A stretch of DNA of 64,000 nt from Candidatus Obscuribacterales bacterium (GTDB lineage Bacteria > Cyanobacteriota > Vampirovibrionia > Obscuribacterales > Obscuribacteraceae). Below, piece after piece: positions 15,351 to 24,242 of this stretch (within the stretch, counting starts at the first letter, position 1; each line of letters starts with the position of its first letter). The DNA lies in NCBI GenBank assembly GCA_019750335.1, contig JAIEOQ010000004.1:186001-250000 (forward strand), in the 5' to 3' direction. A model generated the notes under the pieces. It had not been told where the DNA came from, searched no databases, and was given only the letters and a program-made list of their open reading frames with translations. The position numbers were made by a program, and so were the translations under genes.

Positions 15351-18308
15351 ATGAGCAACAAAAAATTTCGATCTTCATTCCTGTCTTTTCTTTCAATTAC
15401 AGTTAGTTGCACAACATTTGTTCTTCCGAACAATCAAGCACTGGCAGCCGCCGGCCATGAAAGCAATCAAGTAAGCGGTGCTAAAAAGAGCTCTTCGCCG
15501 CAAGCTGCTGTCCATACTAAAGCGAGCAGCAAAAGCAATGCAGCTAAAGTGAACAACGACGATCTGCTGAAAGAGGTGTTTGCGATTACGGCTCGGCCGC
15601 AAACCCAAGAGAATATGGATCGCCTCTTTTCTTTGGAAAAAGAAGGACAAGCATTTCTCGATAAAGGGGAGAATTCAAAAGCGCTCCTGAAATTTCAAGA
15701 GATGTATGGCTTGTGTAAGGAGCTTAAATACGGAGACGGCGAAGGTCGGGCTCTGGAGCGCATGGCCCACATCTATTTGGCAAAAGGTGACAAAACCAGA
15801 GCTAAAGGCTTAATTGAAAATGCCATGGAAGTGCTTGGCGATTCAGCTGATAAGAAGTCTATGGGTCGTGTGCGAGTGACCGCTTCGCAAGTATATTTGG
15901 CGCTTGATAATCCGCTCTGGTCCTTACGCCAGCTCGATCTGGCTATGAAAGATTTTTCCACAGCTCAGCTGGTCGATCATGAAGAGGCTGCCCGGGCAAT
16001 GATTCTTGCTGGTAATCTTGCTCTGAAGATCGACAAACAAAAAGAAGCAGTCAACTTCTATCGGGCTGCGGCAAATTATTATGGGCAATGCGGAGATCGA
16101 GTTCAGGAAGTCAATCTTTATAACCTGATTGCCGGTATGCTGCAAGAATCAGGGCTATATACTGCCGCTTTTGAAGAAGCGCAGAAAGCTGTGCTTGCTG
16201 CCAGACAATCCAAAGATGAAGCTTTGCTGGCAGCTTCGCTTACACAATTAGCCTCCTGCCAATACGCCTTGTGCGAATATATGAACGCCAGAAAAAGCAT
16301 GGAAGAGATGTTCTCTTTGCCGCTTGGAAAGCAACCGCCGGCTGCTTGGGCCGTTTCACTTGAAGCGCATGCTTTTAGTTTGGCGGCTACCGGTGATTAT
16401 GTAACAGCAAAAGACTTGCTGGATAAATGTTGGGATATTTGGAAAAACGGTGGTTCGGCGTTGCACAAAGCTCAAGTGCTGAATGCTTTGGGTGTGCTTA
16501 ATACCAGATTCGGCAAACCGGTTGTCGCTGTTGAGCAGCTTAAACAAGCGGTTGATGCTGCTGCTGTTATTAATCCGCGTCAGGAAAAATTCTCTTTACG
16601 CATTACTCAAAATTTGGCTTCAGCATTATCTTGCTCCGGACAAAATCGTGCTGCCAAGCTTGAGTTGGAGAATACGCTGCGGACAATGAGTAAATCAAAG
16701 ACTCCGGACCAGCAATTCCTTGGACAAATTTATGCTGCGTTAGGCGAGATTTGTTTGCAGTTGAAAGAGATACCGCAAGCAGATGCTTATGTGCGAAAGA
16801 GCATAGAAGTCTGCAGCAAGATCAATGATGACGCCATTCTTTGGCGTGATTATGTCAACCTGGCTAAAATTCAAATTGGTTTGCAGCAATCGCCTCAAGA
16901 ATCTCTTGTCAGTGCTGCTTCTTATTTCCGTTCACCGCAAGCCGGTGAATTTCATACTTGCGAATGGAATATTTTTCCGGTTGGCAGGCAGGACATGGCT
17001 TGCGATCTAGTTTCGCTCTTAATTTCTAACAATATGGTAGAGCAAGCTCTGATTACTGCCGACCAGATTAAAGAAGAAAATTTCATCGCAGAATGGCAAT
17101 CTCATGGCGGTGCGGTAAAAACAGTTGATGCGGAGCTTTATCAAGATCTTGTTCACGAAAGAGCGCATTTACACGCTGCCGAGCGCAGTTCCACTCCGGA
17201 CAAAATGCTCAAGCAGTGGCAAGATTGGCTGCGCAGAGTGCGGATGCTTACAAACGATAATCGCGAACTGGCAAGATTGATCTTCCCGATCCCTCTGAAT
17301 TTCGCCGAACTTTCACGTCAAGCTCAAGAACGTCAATTGACAGTGCTTGATTACTTGATTGGACCCCGCCAAAGCTTTCTTTTCACCATTGATCGCCACG
17401 GCAAAATCTTCGCTAACAAGCTGGCGATTAATCGCGACAGTTTAAAAGCGCAAGTCTCCTCAGTACTTGCTGTTTCGACTAAAGGTGCTGCCGAAGACAG
17501 ACAAACCGAAAAACGTTTGCTGCAATCGCTTTACTCTGTGCTTTTACCTGAAGCGGTAGTACATTTGTTGCCTACTGATCCGGAGCAGCAAATCGTATTT
17601 GTTCCTGATTCGGTACTCTATAACTTTCCTTTAGCCGGATTGATTGATCCGCAAGGTCGCTATCTAATCGAAAGCCATACTATTTCATCGGTACCGGGCA
17701 TGCTTGGTGTATTGAGTGCTTCCGGTGGCGGTATCGAGCAATCCCTTGTTTTGTCGTCAAGTGAGAGTGCTGATGTGCCAAGACAAACTCAAGAGGCAAG
17801 TGAAATTTCGGGTGTTTTTGCCGCCGACCAGGTAGTCAAGCTTGTTGATGACAATAATAAGTTTGCTCAATTGGAAGAGAAAGCAAAAGAAAATTCGGTG
17901 CTGCATTTCACGGCCGATCTACCTTTGCAAGAAAGCAGCAAACTTAAAGCAACTCCGCCTTTTGTCGCTGAGGCAAAAAGCAACGGTGCTGAAGGTTTGT
18001 TCAAGCTCAATCTACCGAGCAATTTGGCAGTTTGGAGTGCGACTACGGTGAACTACAAAGACTCACAAGGCGATGGAGTCAAAGTATTTAGCCGCGGACT
18101 TTCTTATGCCGGTGTGCGCAATATACTCTTCAGTCTTTGGCTGGAGCCGGAACCACAACGTACTGCTGAGCTTGTTGAGTTTTATCGTGGACGCCAACAA
18201 GGTTTGAACCAAGCTCAATCTTTACGTAAGGCCCAACTGCTGTCCTTGGCCAAAGATCCCTCTTTGCACTCTTGGGCTGCGTTTCAGTTAATTGGAACGG
18301 GGATGTAA
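15351..18308 (+). CDS. Secreted TPR protein with degenerate CHAT domain
   Basis: 985 aa. Residues 1-33 look like a signal peptide (ending NQALAAA). Residues about 60-600 are tetratricopeptide-like helical repeats (for example LEKEGQAFLDKGENSKALLKFQEM). The C-terminal 330 residues align with a CHAT (caspase-HetF-associated) domain: VLDYLIGPRQSFLFTI, FVPDSVLYNFPLAGLID, VPGMLGVL, then VFSRGLSYAGVRNILFSLW and ALR-like SLRKAQLL...WAAFQLIG. The two catalytic positions are lost: the usual HFATHG reads HFTADL (His replaced by Asp856) and the usual LSACET reads VWSATT (Cys replaced by Thr898). It is therefore probably a non-proteolytic scaffold. The start lacks a good ribosome-binding site. Single gene. 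Confidence 0.85.
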   Translation: MSNKKFRSSFLSFLSITVSCTTFVLPNNQALAAAGHESNQVSGAKKSSSPQAAVHTKASSKSNAAKVNNDDLLKEVFAITARPQTQENMDRLFSLEKEGQAFLDKGENSKALLKFQEMYGLCKELKYGDGEGRALERMAHIYLAKGDKTRAKGLIENAMEVLGDSADKKSMGRVRVTASQVYLALDNPLWSLRQLDLAMKDFSTAQLVDHEEAARAMILAGNLALKIDKQKEAVNFYRAAANYYGQCGDRVQEVNLYNLIAGMLQESGLYTAAFEEAQKAVLAARQSKDEALLAASLTQLASCQYALCEYMNARKSMEEMFSLPLGKQPPAAWAVSLEAHAFSLAATGDYVTAKDLLDKCWDIWKNGGSALHKAQVLNALGVLNTRFGKPVVAVEQLKQAVDAAAVINPRQEKFSLRITQNLASALSCSGQNRAAKLELENTLRTMSKSKTPDQQFLGQIYAALGEICLQLKEIPQADAYVRKSIEVCSKINDDAILWRDYVNLAKIQIGLQQSPQESLVSAASYFRSPQAGEFHTCEWNIFPVGRQDMACDLVSLLISNNMVEQALITADQIKEENFIAEWQSHGGAVKTVDAELYQDLVHERAHLHAAERSSTPDKMLKQWQDWLRRVRMLTNDNRELARLIFPIPLNFAELSRQAQERQLTVLDYLIGPRQSFLFTIDRHGKIFANKLAINRDSLKAQVSSVLAVSTKGAAEDRQTEKRLLQSLYSVLLPEAVVHLLPTDPEQQIVFVPDSVLYNFPLAGLIDPQGRYLIESHTISSVPGMLGVLSASGGGIEQSLVLSSSESADVPRQTQEASEISGVFAADQVVKLVDDNNKFAQLEEKAKENSVLHFTADLPLQESSKLKATPPFVAEAKSNGAEGLFKLNLPSNLAVWSATTVNYKDSQGDGVKVFSRGLSYAGVRNILFSLWLEPEPQRTAELVEFYRGRQQGLNQAQSLRKAQLLSLAKDPSLHSWAAFQLIGTGM

Positions 18309-18469
18309 TCTATTAATTCGCTTGCCGTCATATTAATTTCTGAAGTCAAGGAGTTTTCTGGGTTGTATAAAAGGTGAGTATTTAAGTTAGGCATGTGAGA
18401 TATATGGATGGCTTCTCAAGAGAATGGCTATACCGCAACTTCCTTAAGCAGAAGGAAATAGGAGTAAGA

Positions 18470-19948
18470 ATGAAGGTCGGAACGAGCAAAATCAAAAACT
18501 TTGTGCCAAGGGCGGCTTCACTGACCGTTGCCCTGCAGTTTGTCTTGTCGACTTGCATTTACCCGGCTTTTGCGGAGAGTGATTCTGCGATCAGCAACAA
18601 TACTTTGCCGATGCCGACTCCTTCGTCTTCCGGTCTGGTCAATAAAGTCTGGTCGGATATAAATCAATCCGAACCGGCTGCTGTCAGTAAGGATGATCCG
18701 CGACTCAATGTTTTCATCAGGCCGGAAGCGAGCCCTACTGCCGGTACCGCTGCTACCAGCGCCACGACCAACACTATGGATACAAGTGTTGGTGCTCTGA
18801 AGCCTGAAATTAAAATGGTTGCGCCGGAAGCTGAATCTCAAGTGCCGGTAACTGTGGACACCGCGAGTGCGCCTTTGTCTGAAGCGAACACGACAGCTGC
18901 CGTTCCGGTAGCTCCGACTGCCGAGCAGCCTGCTTCGGAGCAGACTTTCATTATGCCGGCAGCGCTTGGTTCCGCGCCGTCAGCTCCAACCGCTGACCAG
19001 CCGATTACTGTTGCTGCCAACCTGACGGCCTTGCCACCAGGTGCGGTGCTTTCACGAATGCCGGTTCAAGACGGTTCCGGACCGCTTGTTGTGGATAACG
19101 ATGAAGTTGAAGAAGTCAAAGAAACTCTCAAATACGAAGAGCTGGCTACCGATGAGGCTCAAAGTAAAGTCAAAGTAGGAGCTCGTTTTCCGGTAGTAAT
19201 TATTTCTGAAATCACAAGTAAAACCTCTAAAAAAGGTGATCCGGTTCAAGGGCGTCTGAAATACGATCTCAAAATTGGTAATCGACATGTTGCTAACAAA
19301 GGATCTGCTGTTAACGGACATTTGAATTATTCTTTGAAAGCCAGAACGATTATGCATTCCTTAGTCAGTCCTGAGCGTTGGTACAGAAACTCGGGCTGTC
19401 TCGGCTTTCAGTTTGATGAAATTATCAATGAGAAAGGCGAGCACTTACCTTTGAAGGCTCAGCCGGCAAGAGCTGCTCGCATTGTTAAAAACAAAGGCGA
19501 AGGCCGCGAACTCGGTGTTAACCATTATGGACAAATTACCGGACCGTGGGCACAGCAGTTGCGCTATAAAGCTATTCGTTATGGTTTGAATGCTGCTTTA
19601 GCACCGGCTGGTGTTTTTAGCTTCGGTGCCATGCCTGTAGCCTTGGGTATTATTGGTGCGGCAAATCCTTCTTTTGCTTTCTCCAAGCCAGTTGGTTTGA
19701 ATGTGCGTCATCGACGCCTTAAAGGATTTGCCTGGGGCTTCCTCAGTGGCGTACCGGGAAGCTGGCTCATAGAAGACACTACGGTTAAAGGACAAGAAGC
19801 TGTTATTAAACCGGGTGATGAGTTCTATGCCGAATTCGTTGAAGAATTTACTGGTGAACCGGCAACCGATGCTCAGCTCATGCCTAACGCTTCGGCTAAG
19901 ATTCACGGTCAAGTTCTGACCGATACGAAGAAAGGCAAGAAAAAATAA
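18470..19948 (+). CDS. Secreted Pro/Ala-rich protein with TrbI-like C-terminal domain
   Basis: 492 aa from the ATG at 18470, which has ATAGGAG 5 bp upstream; a longer reading from 18395 would bury the signal peptide. Residues 1-40 are a signal sequence (ending YPAFAES). Residues 40-190 are an Ala/Pro/Thr/Ser-rich linker. Residues about 210-480 form a globular region beginning GARFPVVIISEITSKTSKKGDPVQGRL, which resembles the TrbI/VirB10-like beta-rich fold also suspected in the gene at 21920 (there GDLIQATINQPVLLG). The Lys-rich tail ends KKGKKK. Probably a periplasmic or envelope protein; function unknown. It ends just before a strong terminator. Confidence 0.75.
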   Translation: MKVGTSKIKNFVPRAASLTVALQFVLSTCIYPAFAESDSAISNNTLPMPTPSSSGLVNKVWSDINQSEPAAVSKDDPRLNVFIRPEASPTAGTAATSATTNTMDTSVGALKPEIKMVAPEAESQVPVTVDTASAPLSEANTTAAVPVAPTAEQPASEQTFIMPAALGSAPSAPTADQPITVAANLTALPPGAVLSRMPVQDGSGPLVVDNDEVEEVKETLKYEELATDEAQSKVKVGARFPVVIISEITSKTSKKGDPVQGRLKYDLKIGNRHVANKGSAVNGHLNYSLKARTIMHSLVSPERWYRNSGCLGFQFDEIINEKGEHLPLKAQPARAARIVKNKGEGRELGVNHYGQITGPWAQQLRYKAIRYGLNAALAPAGVFSFGAMPVALGIIGAANPSFAFSKPVGLNVRHRRLKGFAWGFLSGVPGSWLIEDTTVKGQEAVIKPGDEFYAEFVEEFTGEPATDAQLMPNASAKIHGQVLTDTKKGKKK

Positions 19949-19963
19949 GTAAGGTTCATTTCT

Positions 19964-19999
19964 AAGCCACGGACGGTATCTTTGATCCGTCCGTGGCTT
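19964..19999 (+). terminator. Rho-independent terminator
   Basis: A perfect 13-bp stem AAGCCACGGACGG / CCGTCCGTGGCTT with a 10-nt loop, ending in CTTTAAG, 16 bp after the stop of the gene at 18470. The following CDS starts 11 bp later, so that gene needs either its own promoter inside this element or read-through. Confidence 0.8.
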
Positions 20000-20009
20000 T
20001 AAGCTGTTT

Positions 20010-20798
20010 ATGGACAACAATGGTTTAGATTCGGAAGGCTACATAAGCAACGGCTGTTCTCTGGCAAACATTTCGGAATCTTTTTCGGCGATGCTTGAGG
20101 ATGTCCGCCTTGCCGTTGTCGATGCTTTTAAGCTCAAGTTGCATAGTATCTATCTCTACGGCAGCGTCGCTTGCGGAACCGCACGTTTAGTCGCATCGGA
20201 TTTGGATCTGTTTGTGGCATTTCAAAATGAATTGTCTTTTGAGGATCGAGCTCTAATCAAGCAGCTGGAGCGGGATCTTTCTAGCCGGTTTGAAACCCTT
20301 GTTCGTGAAGTAGGGCTTGCTGCGGGTTCGCTTGCTGAGATTCTTGACGGTGACAATCAGGTTGGCTGGAATTGTTTTATCAAACATCAATGTGTTTGTC
20401 TTTTCGGTGATGACTTAGCTGCCGGAATGTCTAAGCTAAGACCGACCAATGCTGTTGCTTATGGGCTCAACGGTGATCTGTCCCATGAGTTGGAAAAAAC
20501 GAAGCAACTTTTGGCTGAGAGTAGCCATGCTTCTGCCGGCAAGACAATCATGCCTCTTGCCAGAAAAATGGTGAGGACGGCTTTCGGCCTAGTGATGGAG
20601 GCTGAAAATAAATGGACGACGGATCTCGATCAGTGCGCACACATTTTTGCCTTACATTATCCGCAGCATGCTAAGCCGATTCGACATACTTTGCTTTTAG
20701 CCAAAGGAGAGATGGTCGATTCAGAACTATGCCAAGACTTTGTTGTTAGCTTCGCTCAATGGTTATGTGAAGAGGTTGACTTGAAGCTTAAGCCTTAA
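20010..20798 (+). CDS. Nucleotidyltransferase-domain protein (MNT/aminoglycoside-type)
   Basis: 262 aa with a polymerase-beta-type nucleotidyltransferase core: IYLYGSVACGTARLVASDLDLFVAF carries the GS(x)11-12 DxD pattern that binds metal and NTP. The rest is helical (about residues 130-255) and may be a HEPN-like or substrate-binding bundle. Such proteins include aminoglycoside adenylyltransferases, MntA antitoxins and UMP/AMP-transferring regulators; no HEPN toxin gene is next to it, so the target is open. No good ribosome-binding site precedes the ATG, and it starts directly after a terminator. Its stop overlaps the convergent desaturase stop by 4 bp. Confidence 0.65.
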   Translation: MDNNGLDSEGYISNGCSLANISESFSAMLEDVRLAVVDAFKLKLHSIYLYGSVACGTARLVASDLDLFVAFQNELSFEDRALIKQLERDLSSRFETLVREVGLAAGSLAEILDGDNQVGWNCFIKHQCVCLFGDDLAAGMSKLRPTNAVAYGLNGDLSHELEKTKQLLAESSHASAGKTIMPLARKMVRTAFGLVMEAENKWTTDLDQCAHIFALHYPQHAKPIRHTLLLAKGEMVDSELCQDFVVSFAQWLCEEVDLKLKP

Positions 20799-21658
20799 AG
20801 CTTGGCCGCTAATGAAGACTTCTTGTTTATTGACTGCAAATCAGTTGCAAGAATATTGTCTGCGACTAATTCTTGCTCGACGGCAGCCAATTTGCGGCTT
20901 GTCATCTTTAGCATCAATTCTTCGTGAGTAGTAGCCTTGACTCTATAGATAAGTTTGAGCTTTTCCAATAAGCAAATCATCAACCAGGACGGATCGAATT
21001 CAAAGAATCTCATGCCTGATCTTGCTGAATGAGGAGCAGCATGATGATTGTTGTGCCAGCCTTCGCCAAGGGCAAGAATGCCGACCCACCAAACGTTAAC
21101 GCTGTCATCTTCCATTGCGTAATTCTTGTAACCTAATTTTGGCAAATGGCAAGCAACGTTCAAAAGCAAAGGAATTTGCATCACTGCCAGAGCGGCTAAA
21201 AGGCTAGCTAAAGCTGGTACCCAGCCGAAAGTAACCCAAATGGCCGCACGGAATAAAAAGCAGACAGCAAAGCCAAAAGCATGACCTGCTGAAAGATTGC
21301 CGCCCATTTCCAGAAAGCGATAAAGCGGATCTTTGAGTAAATCTTTGGATTGAAGCTCCGGCACTATATGACTGGGGTAGACTTTGGCGCCTAACCAACC
21401 AAATTGTGCATGCATCAGACCGTTGCGCGGTGAATGAGGATCAAGAGGAGTATCTACGTGCTTGTGATGGGCGCGGTGAATAGTTGCCCACCAAATAGGC
21501 GAACCTTCAAAAGCAAGATATCCTGGCAGAACCAATAGATACTCTACGAATTTCGAGCAGGCAAAGGTGCGATGAGATAAAAGGCGATGGTAGCCAATCG
21601 TGACGCCCATAGCGTGCCAAACATAAGACACCAAAAAAACTGCGATGAATTCCCACAT
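20795..21658 (-). CDS. Membrane fatty-acid desaturase (delta-9 acyl-CoA/lipid type)
   Basis: 287-aa integral-membrane di-iron desaturase that introduces a double bond into acyl chains to tune membrane fluidity. All three histidine boxes are present: HRLLSHR (HxxxxH), HRAHHKHVD (HxxHH) and HNNHHAAPHSAR (HxxHH), with hydrophobic pairs between them. The size matches the cyanobacterial DesC / stearoyl-CoA desaturase group rather than the larger fusion forms. The upstream region holds one copy of a 22-bp palindrome (21865-21886) shared with the 58.6-kb locus. Confidence 0.93.
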   Translation of the reverse strand: MWEFIAVFLVSYVWHAMGVTIGYHRLLSHRTFACSKFVEYLLVLPGYLAFEGSPIWWATIHRAHHKHVDTPLDPHSPRNGLMHAQFGWLGAKVYPSHIVPELQSKDLLKDPLYRFLEMGGNLSAGHAFGFAVCFLFRAAIWVTFGWVPALASLLAALAVMQIPLLLNVACHLPKLGYKNYAMEDDSVNVWWVGILALGEGWHNNHHAAPHSARSGMRFFEFDPSWLMICLLEKLKLIYRVKATTHEELMLKMTSRKLAAVEQELVADNILATDLQSINKKSSLAAKL

Positions 21659-21919
21659 TTACGGACTTTCCTTGCGGAGTAAAACCCTAACCTTAATCTT
21701 GTCACTTGTCAGCGAACAGTGCATCTAAAAAATGTTTCAAGGCTCCAAATGATTTGTAGCTTTTAAGTAAATCAGATCAGCTGGATTCGGTCCTGGCCAT
21801 TGATTTAGGACAAAAATCTGCTTTTTATCCTTATTACTTAATGACTACTTATTGAAACAATTAAGTTCAACCGATATCGGTTGAACAATCGGACGCTGTA
21901 GTCAAGCGGTGTCCGATTG
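21659..21919. other. Intergenic region upstream of the desaturase
   Basis: 261 bp. It contains the terminator-like hairpin and the 22-bp palindrome described separately, plus the presumed desaturase promoter in the AT-rich stretch 21700-21860. No ORF seen. Confidence 0.5.
21865..21886. promoter_or_regulatory. 22-bp perfect palindrome, copy 1
   Basis: Half-sites GTTCAACCGAT and ATCGGTTGAAC form a perfect palindrome centred on GATATC. It lies 207 bp upstream of the desaturase start and 34 bp after the stop of the TrbI-like gene, both on the minus strand. The same sequence recurs at 58593-58614. It could be a dimeric-repressor operator or, as RNA, a 9-bp hairpin with an AUAU loop. Confidence 0.65.
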
Positions 21920-21921
21920 TT
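21884..21921 (-). terminator. Hairpin at the end of the TrbI-like gene
   Basis: An 11-bp perfect inverted repeat (AACAATCGGAC / GTCCGATTGTT, spacer 16 bp) that includes two bases of the stop codon of the minus-strand gene ending at 21920. It abuts the 22-bp palindrome. There is no clean T-run directly after it. Confidence 0.5.
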
Positions 21922-23251
21922 AAAAAGCGCCAGTATATGGAACGTTTCCGCCCACCGAAATTGAAACCGGGGCATCTAATTGAACTTGTACTGTTTGGCC
22001 GGAAGGAATAACTACATCTTTGCCTTTACGCAAGACCAAGCTGTCGACAACGCCAACCCCAGCACCGATGGCCGTTCCTGACCAAGCGCCGCGTCCTGCC
22101 CCTCTGCCTCCGCCAGCAATAGCGCCGACCGCCGTACCGAGAGCAGCGCCGGCGCCAGCGCCGATACCACCACGGATCAAACCTTGTCCAACTTTAGTTT
22201 TCCAGGTTTCGCCTTTGAAGACGTCGGATTGGTCGTTTCCTTTGTCTGTATATTTACCGACACCACCTTGCAAATGGGCAACGATTGGAGTTTCGACGCC
22301 ATCCGGTGTGCGCAGACGGTTAAATTTAATCGCTAAAGTACCGGCTCTACCAAGATAACCGCCGCCTTTTGCTTCGGTAACTTGCCCGATTAAAGTGGCG
22401 CCGGAAGGTATTTGCGAATCACCAAGCAAGACTGGCTGGTTGATGGTGGCTTGAATCAAATCGCCCGCTTGAGCAGCTTGAGTGGCAATTGAAGTGTTAA
22501 GACTTGCGGTCATCACTAAACCGGCCGGTGCGTAAGCTACGCGCCCACGTTGCATTGGCATACCGCCGCCGTAACCACCAGGAGGTGTTTGTCTATTGTA
22601 TTGATCGTAACCGCCATATGGTTGTTGTCCGCCATAGCCTGCTGGTGGCTGACCATAACCGCCTTGAGGCTGCTGAGCGCCATAACCCATTGGTGGCTGT
22701 TGTCCATAACCGCCGTTATTTGGTGGGCTATACGGTGGGGGTGTATAGCTAGGAGTTTGGGACTGAGCTTGAGTTTGATAAGAAGCGTTGCTGGCCATCG
22801 GTGCTTGTTGGCTGGCGCCAGTCAACTGAGCGACATAGCTGTCGACGCTTGCTCTGTCTGCTAGAACTCGCTTAAGCGAGTCAGACCACTGTTGCGCTAA
22901 TACGGCCGGTGTTGTGCCGGATAATTTAGCGTTTTCGCTGTCAATAGTTGCTACCTGGTAACCGCCAAGAGTAATGACCGGCAGTCCTTTTACATAAACT
23001 ACATTGACTGAAGATGGAGCTCTATCTTTAGAGGCAACCAGAGCATTGTCAAGATTGCGTTGGATGGTTTCGGCTCTTTGCTCGATTGTCATTCCGCCAG
23101 CAGCGGCTTTATTGACAAATACAGTTTGTCCGGCAAGTCGAACCGAACCGTCAGCAGCTAGCACCGCTTGTGGTGACAGAGTAAAAGTTTGGGCAAGAAC
23201 CAGCCCTAAAACAAGGATACGCTGCTTAGAAAAGGACGCTCTGGAAGTCAT
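21920..23251 (-). CDS. Secreted Tyr/Gly/Pro-rich protein with TrbI-like and glycine-zipper regions
   Basis: 443 aa. Signal peptide about 1-33 (ending AVLAADG). Residues 34-140 form a small globular region (RLAGQTVFVNKAAAGGMTIEQRAETIQRNL). Residues 145-235 are a low-complexity GGYGQQP/PAGYGGQQ repeat. Then comes a beta-rich domain like the C-terminal TrbI/VirB10 fold (LNTSIATQAAQAGDLIQATI, SGATLIGQVTEAKGGG, TLAIKFNRLRTPDG), with a glycine-zipper insert (GGIGAGAGAALGTAVGA) that could enter a membrane. The tail returns to beta structure (IPSGQTVQVQLDAPVSI). The start ATG has GGAG 8 bp upstream. Likely an envelope protein; function unknown. Confidence 0.75.
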   Translation of the reverse strand: MTSRASFSKQRILVLGLVLAQTFTLSPQAVLAADGSVRLAGQTVFVNKAAAGGMTIEQRAETIQRNLDNALVASKDRAPSSVNVVYVKGLPVITLGGYQVATIDSENAKLSGTTPAVLAQQWSDSLKRVLADRASVDSYVAQLTGASQQAPMASNASYQTQAQSQTPSYTPPPYSPPNNGGYGQQPPMGYGAQQPQGGYGQPPAGYGGQQPYGGYDQYNRQTPPGGYGGGMPMQRGRVAYAPAGLVMTASLNTSIATQAAQAGDLIQATINQPVLLGDSQIPSGATLIGQVTEAKGGGYLGRAGTLAIKFNRLRTPDGVETPIVAHLQGGVGKYTDKGNDQSDVFKGETWKTKVGQGLIRGGIGAGAGAALGTAVGAIAGGGRGAGRGAWSGTAIGAGVGVVDSLVLRKGKDVVIPSGQTVQVQLDAPVSISVGGNVPYTGAF

Positions 23252-23284
23252 AGAATCATCTCCATGAGATGGACAGATAATGAT

Positions 23285-23309
23285 TTGATAGACCTATTCA
23301 GTCTATCAA
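23285..23309. promoter_or_regulatory. 9-bp inverted repeat in a divergent promoter region
   Basis: TTGATAGAC / GTCTATCAA with a 7-bp spacer, perfect. It lies 16 bp upstream of the predicted -35 of the SDR gene and 34 bp from the start codon of the divergent TrbI-like gene, a good position for a shared operator. Confidence 0.5.
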
Positions 23310-23325
23310 TGTTCCCGTCTGATGT

Positions 23326-23353
23326 TTGGCACTGCGTTCTGTCGTAATATAAA
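23326..23353 (+). promoter_or_regulatory. Sigma-70-type promoter of the SDR gene
   Basis: -35 TTGGCA (23326-23331), 16-bp spacer, -10 TATAAA (23348-23353), about 60 bp before the ATG at 23415. Each hexamer matches consensus at five of six positions. Confidence 0.6.
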
Positions 23354-23414
23354 TCCTTCTCAATCAACGATCCCGGACAACGGTTAAACTTTAGCCAGGT
23401 CGGAGGGCTCTTAT

Positions 23415-24242
23415 ATGGATGGCAAAGTAGAAAGATTGCCACAGTTAAAAGAATTTCAAGAAGGGTTGCGCGGAAAAGTGGCTCTGGTCACCGGTGCTAG
23501 CGGTGATATTGGACGAGCGATTGCTTTGTATTTGGCTACGCGTGGTGCAAATTTAGTTCTACACGGACGCCGTATAAATAAGCTTCAAGCTGTTGCCGCT
23601 GAAATTGCCGAGCTTGGTGTCTCCTGTCGTTATGCTGCTCTTGATGTGCGCGACGAAAAAGCTGTTGCCGACTCCATTGCTGAGCTAGCTCTCAAAGAAG
23701 AATCGCCGGATATATTGGTGAATAATGCCGGCATTTATCGAACGGCTGCGGTTCTTGGGCATCAAACCGTAGATTGGGAAGAGATTATTGACACTAATTT
23801 GAAAGGAGCTTTCTTTTATTCGCGAGCGGTGCTGGACAAAATGATTGAACGACGCTGGGGGCGGATAATCAATATTTCTTCCATATCCGGAAAGACAGCC
23901 GAAATGCATGGGGCGGCATATAGTGCGTCCAAGTTTGGTTTGATTGGATTTACTCAAGCTTTAGCTTTAGAGTCAGCAACTAAAGGAGTTACGGTGAACG
24001 CCGTTTGCCCCGGCTGGGTCGAGGGTGAGCTTTCTACGGCACAGCTTTTGGATCCGGTTTGGTGTAATCTTAATTCTATAAAAGTGGAAGAATCGATGGA
24101 GCTTGCTCGCTTTTCGGTGCCCCAGGAGCGCTTTATCGATGCGGCAGAAGTGGCGGCTCTCACGGCATATTTAGCTTCGGAAGCCGCTCGTGGTATTACC
24201 GGACAATCGATCAATGTTTGTGGAGGCATGTGTTTCGTTTGA
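23415..24242 (+). CDS. Short-chain dehydrogenase/reductase (FabG-like)
   Basis: 275-aa classical SDR. The cofactor motif is TGASGDIGRAIA (TGxxxGxG) with VLHGRR afterwards, which favours NADPH; then NNAGIY, the catalytic Ser in INISSISG and YSASK (Tyr, Lys), followed by VNAVCPGWVEGELS and a C-terminal GQSINVCGGM. It resembles 3-oxoacyl-ACP reductases and sugar/steroid SDRs; the substrate is not evident. ATG start with GGAGGG upstream. It overlaps the start of the downstream PgeF-like gene, so the two are co-translated. Confidence 0.88.
   Translation: MDGKVERLPQLKEFQEGLRGKVALVTGASGDIGRAIALYLATRGANLVLHGRRINKLQAVAAEIAELGVSCRYAALDVRDEKAVADSIAELALKEESPDILVNNAGIYRTAAVLGHQTVDWEEIIDTNLKGAFFYSRAVLDKMIERRWGRIINISSISGKTAEMHGAAYSASKFGLIGFTQALALESATKGVTVNAVCPGWVEGELSTAQLLDPVWCNLNSIKVEESMELARFSVPQERFIDAAEVAALTAYLASEAARGITGQSINVCGGMCFV

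Noticed and set aside
20010..20798. HEPN/MNT toxin-antitoxin pair
   Set aside because: The nucleotidyltransferase signature is present, but the neighbours are a desaturase and a secreted protein; no HEPN gene with RxxxxH is adjacent.
22020..23267. Plus-strand ORFs across the Tyr/Gly/Pro-rich protein gene
   Set aside because: They are reverse-frame shadows of a low-complexity, GC-skewed coding region and lack ribosome-binding sites.
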